In this document: piece after piece, positions 54,583 to 64,000 of the stretch
Position numbering within the stretch: position 1 is the stretch's first letter
How the letters are laid out: each line of letters begins with the position of its first letter
NCBI RefSeq assembly: GCF_907164915.1
Contig: NC_061868.1
Location: 44,763,689 to 44,827,688 of the forward strand
Reading direction: 5' to 3'
Length of the DNA stretch: 64,000 bases
From: Impatiens glandulifera
Taxonomy: Eukaryota > Streptophyta > Magnoliopsida > Ericales > Balsaminaceae
Position numbers and translations under genes: made by a program
The notes under the pieces: generated by a model
What the model was told of the DNA's origin: nothing
The model's database searches: none
What the model saw: only the letters and a program-made list of their open reading frames with translations

Positions 54583-54979
54583 GTATATATATATATATAT
54601 ATTTCTATATATATATATATTTATTTGTATCTTATAACTATAAATCAACTTATAAAAAAAACTAAAATTAGTGACGTTAAATAATAATTAAAAAGCAAGG
54701 TGTCTCTTTTTTATTAAATTAATTACCATACAACTATTATAAATTTAATATTCAATATCAGTCTTAACTATAGTAAGATATAATCTCACTTTAGTTAAAA
54801 CATTTTTGTAGTGAGATTTGAAATTGATACATCAACTTCTTTTAAATTTAAGTCTAATCATTTAAAATATATATCATAAATGATAATTGGAAAATATTAT
54901 AATTTTCTAGACTTTTATCTTTTAGGTTAATTTTTTTTAATGTAGGTATTGATTTTACTCACAAAACAAATAATAATAA

Positions 54980-55010
<31 letters not shown>

Positions 55011-55569
55011 AATAATTGTTAACGACGTTATTACTCCATAAAAAAATAAAATAAAGGACAGGTGGTTTCTAACCCAATTAATTCAAAGTCCTTATTGCTA
55101 TCAAAAGCATAAGCCCAATGGGCCATAAGAAATAGATTTATTTTAGATCTTAAATCAACTGGGAAATACTCTATATAATACATCACAAATTTTTTAGTGT
55201 GCAAGTAATAAAAATTAGTTAAATGTCAAGAGTTTAATTTTGTACTTAAAAATATTTTAAATTGAAATTGAGTCCATGACTTGGATCATGATATTTTTCT
55301 ATATTAAAAGAAACAAAGTAAAATCATGATTCATTTAAAAGTTATTAAAATAAAGTGAAAAAACTAAACAATACATTTTTTAAATCAAAGTTTAGTATCA
55401 CCTTATTGAACTGAAACTTTGTGAAAATCAAAACAAATAATTTTCACCTCTTAAATAATACTCTTTTTATTTGATTTCAATAATTGATTTGTAGATAACT
55501 AAAAGAAAATTGATTAGTTAATTAAGGATACATTTGATAATTATACTGGCGTTTTTGTTAGTCGCATTA
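52608..55569. other. AT-rich spacer of unit 2, right part
   Basis: No gene. It matches 14.48-16.26, about 17.17, about 18.62-19.3 and about 21.0-21.9 kb of unit 1, in that order. Small TA/CT microsatellites lie at 54,535-54,625 and an AAT repeat at about 54,970-55,016. Confidence 0.6.
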
Positions 55570-56321
55570 AATATAGAATTAGGAGGTTAAACAACATTAA
55601 AAACTCTTCTCATACAAGAGTTTTGATCATGGTGGGGCGTAATGATCGAGGTTAAACCGACCATACCTGATATTATATATGCGGTGACAAGACATTAATT
55701 ATTTTCAGGTGGGCATTGTTATAACTTGTATGCTTAGTTGTCTTTGTACCATTACTTTTTTGAGAAGTTATGGGAATCCAAGATTCCTTCTAAAATCTTT
55801 TTTTTGCTAGGGTGGAATAATGGTGAATTTTTTACGGACGACATATGTATGAAAAATGTTGTATTATGATTAGTCGTTGTTAGATGTGCCTTATGGAGGT
55901 TGAATCAAAGTCTCACCTTCTTCTACATTATCGTGGGGATACGAGTATTTGGAGACTTCTTTGGAGAATGACTAGAATTCAGTGGGTGATGCATAAGTTT
56001 CTCGGTATTATTGGGAAGTCTGAATCGATGTAACAGATATAACGGGTTTAAATCGTTGGGTTACTATTGCTATTATATTTTTAATAACGACAATATTATG
56101 ACATTATCTGAAATTCATTCTGAAAAGTCCGTGGAGTCAGTTTGGAATTAGCTTATCTCCATTTTTGAAGACCTTCGTGCACGTTAATTTTTGTTGTGAT
56201 TCTGTCTAATCTCTTTTTTTATCTTGTTATCTTTTAATTTTTTATTTTTTATGTCATGTTTTGTTTCTTTATGATTAAACGATTCCCGTTTTTATATTTT
56301 GTGAATAATTTTCAAAAAAAG
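55570..56321 (+). mobile_element. LINE 3' remnant with zf-RVT finger (unit 2)
   Basis: Sister of 21,985-22,815. The finger region at about 55,878 is now interrupted by a stop (C-stop-MCLMEVESKSH...). The untranslated tail again ends in a short A run (about 56,315-56,321). Non-functional. Confidence 0.68.
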
Positions 56322-57174
56322 ATAACTAAACAAAATTAGAATGTGAGAAAAGTTTGATAGATTCATGAAGATGTAACAAAAGAATATAAATTAAAGAGTA
56401 GTTAACTATTTTGTATAGATTTTTTTTATCATTATTATACTTTATTTTTTAAGGAATTTCATTTTATTCAAAGAAAGTCATTATAAAAAACAATAGAATT
56501 GAAAAAAAGAAAGAGAAAAAAAAGACAAGAAAAAGTGAAAAACAACACCACAAAAACAATGTAGAAACCGGATAAAAAAAAACATGACAATAAAATGTTT
56601 TTGGTAAGTAAATGAAAAATATAAGAAGAATATTAACAACAAATATATTATTCATCCACAATAGTCTTTTCATGATTGACTTTTTATTCAACTTTTACAC
56701 AATCAACTGATTAAGAAATGTGAATTGGAAGTGATTACAATTATAGTAATGTAATGGTACAAAATATATTCTAACACAAAAATAAACTATAAGATTAGTT
56801 TGGTACACAATCTTCACCAAAAATATAGTTTTGGTAAGACAACTAAGACAATATGTTGGCAATATTTTGTTTCTTTATGAATTGTGTCTAATGTTTAATT
56901 ATGAGTTGTTGTCTTATATGTAAAAGGTTAAAATATCTTAATACTGTATGTTTGAAACTGGATATAGTAAACATTATAAATCTTGTATTAATGTTTATAA
57001 TTATCTTAATACTGTATGTTATATAGTTATATTTTTATATTATTTTTTTTTACCTATATTAAGAGATATTTTTGTTTCTATAATTATCTTTTAATGTTTG
57101 TTTGACTTACATTAAAAGATACATATAACTTCCCCTGTAATTTTTAACACATTAGGATAAATAACTTCAACTGT
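56322..57174. other. 3' flank of TED7-like gene 1b
   Basis: AT-rich, conserved with 22,816-23,630. No gene supported; the 75-codon frame at 56,464-56,691 is Phe-rich and arises from A/T runs. Confidence 0.6.
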
Positions 57175-57726
57175 TTATTTCCTTTGTTCATAAGGAGCCA
57201 AATCTCCTTCTTCACCGAAAGCCTCAAAAGGCGGTGGTGACACAACCACCCGCACCAATACTGGCACCAATAGTACCGACTTCTTCATCTTCTTGACCAA
57301 GAAGCAAACGCAGGCGGTGAGGAGCGCCAATAATAAAAGTCCTCCAATAGATATGCACGCCGCGATGATTGATGTGTGGTGACCGCCACCTATATTGTGT
57401 CGATCATGTGTTGGTGGTGGTTCGAAAGAGATGGGACTCGATGGAGAAAAACTCGGTGGTTGAACCAATGGGAGGGAAGCAATAGGTGTAGGGTATGGAG
57501 GTGGCCAAATGGGTGGTGGTCCAGCCGGAGTTGTCACATATGTTGGTGGTGGTGGTGATGGACCAACTAGAGGTTGGTTTGGTGGAGGCAGGGGCGGGAG
57601 ATATACAATTTCACACCCAACTACTGGTGGTGGAGGCGGCGGTGGTGGTTCATCGCATGAACTTGGAGGAGGCGTCCGAGTGTAATTAGGGTAAGCTAGA
57701 AGTACATTTTTCCTTAGGAAAGACAT
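57175..57726 (-). CDS. TED7-like proline-rich single-pass membrane protein (intact copy 1b)
   Basis: A single-exon 183-aa protein. Residues 18-106 are proline-rich with P4-P8 runs. GGGHH at 113-117 precedes a hydrophobic segment of about 27 residues (118-144), then basic KKMKK (145-149) and an acidic, Pro-containing tail ending LAPYEQRK. This order, with HHT(S/T)II...GGL...CCF-type residues before a Lys stretch, resembles tracheary element differentiation-related 7 (TED6/TED7) proteins. Those act at the plasma membrane in secondary wall formation with cellulose synthase. The assignment rests on pattern memory, not a search. There is no obvious cleaved signal peptide. TATAAATA lies about 90 bp upstream. 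It is the only one of the four related copies here with a full frame. Confidence 0.8.
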   Translation of the reverse strand: MSFLRKNVLLAYPNYTRTPPPSSCDEPPPPPPPPVVGCEIVYLPPLPPPNQPLVGPSPPPPTYVTTPAGPPPIWPPPYPTPIASLPLVQPPSFSPSSPISFEPPPTHDRHNIGGGHHTSIIAACISIGGLLLLALLTACVCFLVKKMKKSVLLVPVLVRVVVSPPPFEAFGEEGDLAPYEQRK

Positions 57727-57815
57727 TTTTTCTTCTCCTTAGATTGAAAAAAATAGTGTATTAAAAGATCTAATATTGAAGTAGAGTGTGGAAGAGTTGG
57801 AAACATGGGGTAAGC

Positions 57816-57823
57816 TATTTATA
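57816..57823 (-). promoter_or_regulatory. TATA box of TED7-like gene 1b
   Basis: TATAAATA on the - strand about 90 bases before the ATG, conserved with copy 1a (24,266-24,273) within a well-preserved 5' flank. Confidence 0.6.
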
Positions 57824-59314
57824 GTGGGCAAATGCAAGACTTATAATCAAAATTATGTTAGAAGAGTTATATTAAATGCATGTTAGTATTCCCCTAAACT
57901 TGTAACCAATTTAATAATATATTTCAATTTGTAAATCCCTTGTGCATAACAATATTGTAGGGACAAGTTCCTTTCAAAACCTTTTTTTAACATTGTAGGA
58001 CATGTTATGTTGGTTGGCAATCTATTTTATCCCCTATGGGATCTTTATTCTTCAACTTGTTCTGAATCCTCGAACTGAATCTTCGATTCATCACTCCGAT
58101 CCTCTTTTGTGTCTAGGCGTTTAGACCTTAATAATAGACTTAACCTCGAGGGAGAGTGCCTTCAAAATTAGAACCTGTGTTTAATAATAACACATCCATA
58201 CATCATATTCATATACTCAATAAAGGAAAGAAAAACACAAACAAGACTAGCCTACCAAACTAATTAAAATATTTTTAATCATAGCTATTCAAATTAATTA
58301 TGTTCAAACCATTCCATATTAGATTACCAACCTACAAACAGATTAGGCTACTACCAAACAGATTAGGCTATTGACCCAAGGAAAAACAAATTTAATAAAT
58401 GTTTATCCAGCGTTGGAAGTTTTGAGCGACAACTAGAGATGAGACCAACCAATCGATTTTTTACATTTAACGATGGTAAATACAACACTAGCGATGCTTT
58501 TTTTTTTGTCGATTATTTTCTTACTTATATTAATATTTCGACATAATTCAATGTAAGAAATGAAGACATATCTTTAGACAATTTCATCTCATTAATAATT
58601 TGTATTGAAATATATAATAATTAAACTTAAAATAAATCATTATTTTTTTTATTATCACATTAGGGTACAAAAGAATAACAGCATGGAAACATACACATAT
58701 AATATATTTTTTTAAATAAATGAGAAGAAACTATTGGGGTGCCAAGGATGAAACTTAATAATTAGATCATATCTTACTAGTACAAAATCATATTATTGAA
58801 TGGGAGAATTGATTATAATTGAAATAATAATACCTACAAGCTACACAAAGGTCATTGATTCAAATAAGAAGTATATATATAGTTGCTATCAAGTGCTAAT
58901 ATATGCTTCATTCTTATTCAACTAATTCTATTTTATATAGACTACACTTTTTTTCATATTTTTTTTAAATCAATACCTAAGTTCAATAACTCGATCTAAA
59001 CCTATAATCTATTCTTGACACTTCCACAACCAACTTATACTAAATATCATTAAGCCGAATTACCAAAAATATAATATTGTTAGAATAATTCTACAACTTA
59101 TTTGAAATTAATAGGAGTGGGTGCAGAGTTAAAGAGACGGCCCCAGCTACCAACCTTTATATAATCGGTCATTGAGGATCGGAAGCTAGGTTCTTTTAAC
59201 ATAGGATATGTTAGTTGGAGAATGTCGTCGACGTTAATAAGAAAATCATAAAAAACCCGAGAGCAACAATTATCAACATCCGCGTTAGGAGGAAACCGAC
59301 ATTGGGTTATCGTT

Positions 59315-59349
59315 ATCAACGTCGGCGTCCTCCAAACGCCGACGTTGAT
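59315..59349. repeat. Perfect 14-bp inverted repeat
   Basis: ATCAACGTCGGCGT (59,315-59,328) and ACGCCGACGTTGAT (59,336-59,349) with a 7-nt loop. CAACGTCGGCG-type hairpins occur in subterminal regions of plant DNA transposons, so this is probably an element relic. Confidence 0.7.
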
Positions 59350-59369
59350 ATTCATTACTATTAATCACT

Positions 59370-59670
59370 CTTCTAACCTAGCGACAATAAAAGGAGATAT
59401 TCTCAGCCTCCTTGAGAGGTCTTGGGTTCGAACCCGTTAGACGACAAGTTCTGCACCGGTTAAATAGTTAAGTATGTTTGTGGGTTATGTGTGTAAGCTC
59501 ATTGTGACCACATTTTCCCTCATCAAGGTAGCTTAGTGTTAAGAGTCGGCTTAAGAGACCAAAATATCACAGGATCAATTCCATCTGAAAACGTTTCGAA
59601 TTTAAGTGGATATACATGCGGTGTGGTGTGATGCTAGTTCTCTTTTAATTAAAAAAGAAATTATGACACA
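59370..59670 (+). mobile_element. SINE-like tRNA-derived sequences
   Basis: GGTCTTGGGTTCGAACCC at about 59,428-59,445 contains a perfect B-box core. A second head at about 59,526-59,585 has TAGCTTAGTGTTAAGAG (A-box-like) and GGATCAATTCC (B-box-like). The boundaries are not sharp. The stretch is absent from unit 1, so it is a later insertion. Confidence 0.45.
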
Positions 59671-59934
59671 TGTGTTTATTATATTTGTTATGAAATTCAG
59701 ATTTTTAAGAAAACTGAATAATAAAATCAAATATATTATTCCACAATAATTTTAACTTTTATTCCACTTTTACACGGATACACAATATACATACGTACAA
59801 TTAAAGAATATTATGACAACTTACCCTATATTTTTAACACATGAGGTAAATAAAGATTCACACATAGCACACATGGCACAGAGAAAGAAAATACGTATGC
59901 ATCTTCAACTTCTTCTACTTATTAATTCCTTCTT

Positions 59935-60325
59935 TCAATTTCGCTGATATCCGGGAGCATAAGGAGCTGAACCTCCTCCTTCAACGCCAGCCTCATAAAT
60001 ATCTCCCTGTGGCGAAGCATATGTCTCATTTACATATGATGGTGGTGGCGGTGTTTCACATTCTTCCTCACAAAGAGGTGGCACAACCACAGGCACCAAT
60101 ACTAGCTTCTTCTTTCTCTTGGCCAAGCAGCAAAGGCAGGCGGCGAGGAGTGCCAAAAACAAAAGCCCTCCAAGAGATACACAAACCGCAATGATTAATG
60201 TGTGGTGGCCACCTCCTATGGTGTGTGGATCATGTAATGGTGATGGTGCGGAGGAGATAGGACTCAATGGAGAAAAGCTCGGTGGTTGAAACGGTGGGAG
60301 GGGAGCAATAGGTGTAGGGTTCGAA
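59935..60325 (-). pseudogene. TED7-like gene 2b, interrupted by a hAT element
   Basis: This is the unit 2 copy of gene 2. The region from NPTPIAPLPPFQPPSFSPLS through GGGHHTLIIAVCVSLGGLLF, the KRKKK stretch, VPPLCEEECETPPPPSY and a Gly/acidic tail is open to a stop at 59,935. The 5' end of the gene is cut at 60,326, where CAGGGACGGAGCC of a hAT element begins. The frame continues into the transposon to an ATG at 60,369, creating a 144-codon chimeric frame with about 15 transposon-derived residues. The original proline-rich N-terminus should lie beyond the right end of the window. Probably non-functional. Confidence 0.85.
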
Positions 60326-60969
60326 CAGGGACGGAGCCACCCATGGGCTAGGGTGGGCTCCAGCTCCACCTAAATTAAAATCCTAAAAGAAAACATGTCA
60401 GGTGATTAAGTTATTAAAATGTGAATACGAGGTCAGGTGATCAAACCCTGGCCTCACCTTTAACATATTTTATTTTAAAATTATATTTATATAATAATTA
60501 TACATTATTTTTTATTTATTTCAATATAATTAATAATACAAATCTATGTATATATCTAATAACGCTTAATTTAAAATGTTGGAGGTGTATCACACGCTCT
60601 CTCCACAATCATTAAGAAATAAAATAAGGTAATTTCTCTTTCCTAATAATTATTTATCTTAATTATTTTCTCTCTCCAAATAATTATATATATATATAAA
60701 TTTCTTTCCTAATATATATATTTCTCTCCCTTAATTTAATTATTAAGTATTTTTTACTTTTCTTACCATATAAATATTTATATTTTTTTGCATTAATAAT
60801 ATAAAATATTTTTTATCAATAATTTTATATTAAAATATATAATATTACATAACATATTTATTTTTATATTTAATAATTACAAAATATATATATATATAAT
60901 AATATTTAAATCAACATGCACACCATTAATCTACGTTATTAATATATAATTCATATCATCAAATATTTG

Positions 60970-61048
60970 CTCTCTCCTCTCTCCTCTCTCCTCTCTCCTC
61001 TCTCCTCTCTCCTCTCTCCTCTCTCCTCTCTCCTCTCTCCTCTCTCCT
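60970..61048. repeat. CTCTCCT microsatellite
   Basis: About eleven copies of a 7-bp unit CTCTCCT. The matching site in the second duplicate (about 61,473-61,488) has only about two copies, so this expanded locally. Confidence 0.95.
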
Positions 61049-61108
61049 TCTCTTTATTTCATAATTTCTCTTTCCTAATAATTATTTATCTTAATTATTT
61101 TCTCTTTC

Positions 61109-61111
<3 letters not shown>

Positions 61112-61186
<75 letters not shown>
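61112..61186. repeat. TA microsatellite
   Basis: About 37 TA units; a second run at 61,201-61,230 follows after AAAGTTTCTTTTTAA. Confidence 0.95.
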
Positions 61187-61190
<4 letters not shown>

Positions 61191-61194
61191 TTTC

Positions 61195-61232
<38 letters not shown>

Positions 61233-61741
61233 CTCTCCCTTAATTTAGTTATTATGTATTTTTTACTGTCTTTTACCATATAAATATTTATATTTTTTTT
61301 AGACTAATAATATAAAATATTTTTTTTATCAATAATGTTATATTAAAATATATGATATTACATAACATATTTATTTTTATATTTAATAATAACAATCTAT
61401 ATATATAATAATGTTTAAAGTCAACAAGCACCACCTTAATCCATATATAATTCATATCATCAAATATTTTTTCTCTCCTCTCTCCTCTTTTTTATTTCTT
61501 AATTAAATTTTGTTTTTTCCATTATTATATATATTATATATAATATACATTTCATTATCATATATTATCAAAAACATTATTTATATTATTATTAATTCAA
61601 GATATAAACAAAAAAAAAAAAATTGGTTATAAATGAATCTAACTTCATAATTTTTATATTTATTTTATTTATATATAAATATAAACATTTTTTTTTAATT
61701 TTTATAAATGCACCTACATTCATAATTTTATATTTATTGGT

Positions 61742-61746
<5 letters not shown>

Positions 61747-61819
<73 letters not shown>
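61747..61819. repeat. TA microsatellite
   Basis: About 36 TA units within the Helitron interior. Confidence 0.95.
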
Positions 61820-61822
<3 letters not shown>

Positions 61823-62035
61823 TTTTAATCATTAATTTTATATAAATACATTTTATCTTTTATCATACATTTTTTCACTCATTATATATATATATATATA
61901 TATATAATATTTTTTTATGAGTATAAATAATTTTTATGTTAATATAAAAATTAACTAATTGATAATAAATATTAAATATAAAATATATATGCATACACAA
62001 AATAATAAAATTATTTCAACAATCATAAGTGGTCT

Positions 62036-62095
62036 AGCGGTTTAAGTGTACACATTTCATGCGGAAGACCAGGGTTCGAATCCCAATACATGCAA
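62036..62095 (+). ncRNA. tRNA-like sequence with A and B boxes
   Basis: TGGTCTAGCGGTTTAAG fits an A box, and GGGTTCGAATCCC about 40 nt later is a perfect T-arm/B box. A CAT triplet lies where an anticodon might be, but the anticodon stem does not pair well by eye. It sits inside the Helitron, so a captured tRNA or SINE head is more likely than a working tRNA gene. Confidence 0.45.
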
Positions 62096-62139
62096 AATTT
62101 TAAACAAATCATAGGCATCTGAAAGTGTGATGTTGGAAT

Positions 62140-62830
62140 TAGTGGTTGATTTGACGAGCATTTAAATGTCTGAGTTCACGAGATGGAGGTTAGGTGGTTG
62201 GTATGACGAGCATTTGAAATTGTGAGGTCACGAGATGAAGGTCGGGTAGTGGGTGCTTTGTCGAGTGTGACGTCGGAATTAGTGGTTGGTTTGATGAACA
62301 TTTGATAGTTTGAGGTCACGAGATGGAGGACGGGTGGTGGGTAGTTTGTCGAGTGTGAGGTTTGAATTAATGGTTGGTATGACGAGCATTTGAAATTGTG
62401 AGGTCACGAGATGGAGGTCGGGTGATGGGTGGTTTGTCGAGTGTGACGTCAGAATTAGTGGTTGGTTTGACGAGCATTTGAAAGTGTGAGGTCACGAGAT
62501 GAATGTCGGATGGTGGTTAATGGTTGGTTGGTTTGACGTTGGATAAGAGTTTGTGATCAATTTGAGGATTTGGTTGTTGAATTGTTGAAGTGAGAGTAAA
62601 AGAGAGGCTGACTAAGATTGGTGAGTGGTTTATTGAGGTATAGAGGCATATGAAAAAGTGTGAGTCACAAAATGATGGTCAATTGGAGGGTTATTGGTTG
62701 AGTTTGACGAGCATTTGAAAGTGTGAGGTCACAAGATAAAGGTCGGGTGATGGGTGGTTTGTCGAGTGTGAGGTTGAAATTAATGGTTGGTTTGACGAGT
62801 ATTTGAAAGTGTGAGGTCACGAGATGAATG
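62140..62830. repeat. 88-bp minisatellite
   Basis: TCACGAGATG recurs at 62,228, 62,316, 62,404 and 62,492, and TCAC(A/G)AGAT at 62,729 and 62,817, each step 88 bp. Each unit includes GACGAGCATTTGAAAGTGTG, GGTCGGGTGGTGGGTGG and TTTGTCGAGTGTGA. A longer segment (62,497-62,710) recurs, diverged, at 62,822-63,080, a spacing of about 325 bp. Confidence 0.85.
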
Positions 62831-63335
62831 TTGGATAGTGGTTGGTTTGATGTTGGATAAGAAGTCTGTGATCAATTGGGGGATTGGTTGTTGATTTGTT
62901 AAAGTGGAAATAAAAAAAGGTTGAATAAGATTGGTGAGTGGTTTGTCGAGAGATGGAGTCATATGAAAAGTGTGAGTCATAATTAAGGTCGACTAAGATT
63001 GATGAGTGATTTGCCGAAGGGATAAAAATTGCATATAAAAAAATATGAGTCACAAGATGAGGGTCAATTGAGCGGTTAAGTGAGTGCCGAAGGGATATAA
63101 TATAAGTTAATATTAAGTTTAAAATAAAACTTAATTTATCTAAAATATTTATAAATAAATAATATTTTATATATATTTTCATCCGTGCAAATGCACGGGA
63201 TTCATGCTAGTTATTTATAAGGGTAAAATATAAAAATTAAAATAATAATAATAGTGTTTTATATTTCTTAATTTTAAACTATTTCAAAAATTTATAAGAA
63301 AATATAAATTAATGTTAATAAACAAGTTAAAATAA

Positions 63336-64000
63336 AGAATTTGATATCCCTACTCAAGAACTTAACAAATCTCCTAGAATTGATGCTGATGTAAATTCTA
63401 TTAAAATTGATCCAACATTACGTATTCCGATATGGAAATATTCTTTTAATCAAAGGGATGAAATTAGACGAGCTTATATCAAGATAGGGTCATATCAACC
63501 TATTACGGATGAGTACCCGCCGACCAAATTTGGAAATCAAAATCGACGGTTCCAAAGTCATTGATTTAAAAAATTTACTTGGTTAGAATACTCTCCTTTG
63601 AAAGATGCTGCTTTTTGTTTCCCATGTTTCTTGTTTTAACATAAGCAACCTTAAAACCTACATTTACAATAGATGGATTCAAATATTGAAAACGAGTTAA
63701 TGATGAGGATAGATGCTCTTTTGTTATGCATATAGGATATAATATTTCACCACATAATAGGACATAATAGGGCAGTGGAATATCTTGATAATCTAATCAA
63801 TATCCTTGTCATATTGACAAAATACTAAATGCACAGTTTTCAAATGAAAAACAAAATAACAGATTACGGCTTACAACCACTATTGAAAGCACTCGGTGAC
63901 TCACTTTGCAAGCGTGTGCATTGAGAGAGCATGCCGAGTTTCTATCTTCTAATAATCGTGGAAATTTTATTGAAAAAAAGCGGAACATAGAAAGTTAAAT
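63336..64000 (+). pseudogene. Decayed hAT transposase (ZMYM/TTF-type), partial
   Basis: The + strand frame reads FDIPTQELNKSPRIDADVNS, DPTLRIPIWKYSFNQRDEIR, AYIKIGSYQPITDEYPPTKF, RRFQSH-stop-FKKF, and TWLEYSPLKDAAFCFPCFLF. These are hallmarks of the TTF zinc-finger domain of plant ZMYM1-like hAT transposases. Downstream fragments (AVEYLDNLIN, a diverged ACALRGHDE-type region near 63,915, NNRGNFIE-like near 63,950) continue with stops and frameshifts to the window end. No intact frame; inactive as read. It shares family with the - strand relic at 19.4-20.2 kb but is a separate insertion. Confidence 0.82.

Larger units (their letters stand above)
57824..59934. other. Spacer between TED7-like genes of unit 2
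   Basis: Up to about 59,205 it matches unit 1. The part at about 59,206-59,680 is unit 2-specific and holds a hairpin and SINE-like sequences. From about 59,680 it matches unit 1 again. No gene supported. Confidence 0.55.
27854..60325. repeat. Segmental tandem duplication, unit 2
   Basis: Second copy of the PUP / LINE tail / TED7-like 1 / TED7-like 2 block. It is about 14 kb longer than unit 1, mainly through transposon insertions at 32.8-45.7, 47.6-48.2, 48.7-51.0 and 51.1-52.6 kb. It has also lost sequence relative to unit 1 near 53.4 and 53.7 kb. Confidence 0.85.
60636..61490. repeat. Tandem duplication of about 430 bp inside the Helitron
   Basis: Copies at about 60,636-61,048 and 61,066-61,490 share AATTTCTCTTTCCTAATAAT, the TCTCTCCCTTAATTTA segment, the TTACATAACATATTT region, a TATATATAATAATGTTT-like part and TCATATCATCAAATATTT. 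The TA tracts differ strongly in length. A fragment of a third copy may begin at about 61,491. Confidence 0.8.
60543..63210 (+). mobile_element. Non-autonomous Helitron, 2,668 bp
   Basis: The 5' end TCTATGTATATATCTAATAA is followed by CGCTTAATTTAAAATG, similar to the 5' end of the concatemer. It is preceded by A. The 3' end has a CCGTGCA/TGCACGG stem (63,183-63,198), GATTCATG and CTAG (63,207-63,210), followed by T. There is no Rep/helicase. The interior is made of AT-rich duplications, CTCTCCT repeats, TA tracts, a tRNA-like segment and an 88-bp minisatellite. Confidence 0.82.
60326..64000 (+). mobile_element. hAT-type element, extends past window end
   Basis: It starts CAGGGACGGAGCCACC with a GGGCTAGGGTGGGCTCCAGC segment, an end typical of plant hAT elements with ZMYM/TTF-type transposases. 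A decayed transposase in the same orientation begins at about 63,340. A 2.67-kb Helitron (60,543-63,210) is nested between end and transposase. The 3' terminus and target duplication (expected copy of GGTTCGAA) lie outside the window. Confidence 0.7.

Noticed and set aside
62036..62095. A functional tRNA-Met gene (CAT triplet, perfect B box)
   Set aside because: The anticodon and acceptor stems do not pair convincingly by eye and it lies within a Helitron, so I list it only as tRNA-like.
62780..63182. Two - strand frames rich in Thr, Ser, His and Ile
   Set aside because: They read through the minisatellite and AT-rich 3' part of the Helitron; no domain and no conserved start.

Overview
This is AT-rich nuclear DNA of a flowering plant, most likely a eudicot. 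It has short GT-AG introns, a chloroplast-targeted purine-synthesis gene, plant-only families (purine permeases and TED7-like proline-rich membrane proteins), and many TA microsatellites and nested transposons. I cannot name the species from the sequence.

Left part (1-9,212): a complete 12-exon SAICAR synthase gene (PUR7, + strand, 670-2,796) converges on a two-exon purine permease gene (PUP copy A, - strand, 3,814-4,978). A decayed fragment of a further PUP 5' end lies at about 5.3-5.5 kb.

The rest is mainly one tandem segmental duplication. Unit 1 (9,213-27,853) and unit 2 (27,854 to about 60,325) share the order: PUP gene (B or C, both apparently intact), long AT-rich spacer, LINE tail carrying a zf-RVT finger, TED7-like gene 1, TED7-like gene 2. 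The unit1/unit2 junction at about 27,854 lies inside TED7-like gene 2, so the left copy of that gene was created without its 5' end. Only one of the four TED7-like copies (57,175-57,726) still has a full reading frame. The others are broken by an 8-bp deletion, by the duplication junction plus a frameshift, and by a transposon.

Unit 2 is much longer mainly because of transposon insertions, several of which can be delimited by comparison with unit 1. (a) A 12-kb Helitron concatemer (33,549-45,588) is made of 40 head-to-tail monomers of about 293 bp, with three separate Helitron 3' termini. It lies inside a PIF/Harbinger-like element, and every monomer carries a tRNA-like pol III A/B box on the - strand. 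(b) A 650-bp PIF/Harbinger-like element is at 47,581-48,230. (c) A 2.3-kb PIF/Harbinger-like element (48,715-51,037) has an interior that is one large palindrome built of CACGTTTTT-type repeats. (d) A 1.5-kb TIR element (51,103-52,607) carries a diverged single-monomer relative of the Helitron in antisense.

At the right edge a hAT-type element (from 60,326 past the window end, decayed ZMYM/TTF-type transposase at 63.3-64 kb) has inserted into TED7-like gene 2. It was itself invaded by a second Helitron (60,543-63,210) full of minisatellites. PUR7 makes an intermediate of purine synthesis and the PUPs move purine bases or derivatives, so the neighbourhood is purine-themed; no functional link is shown by the sequence. 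The most unusual content is the Helitron concatemer and the palindromic PIF element.
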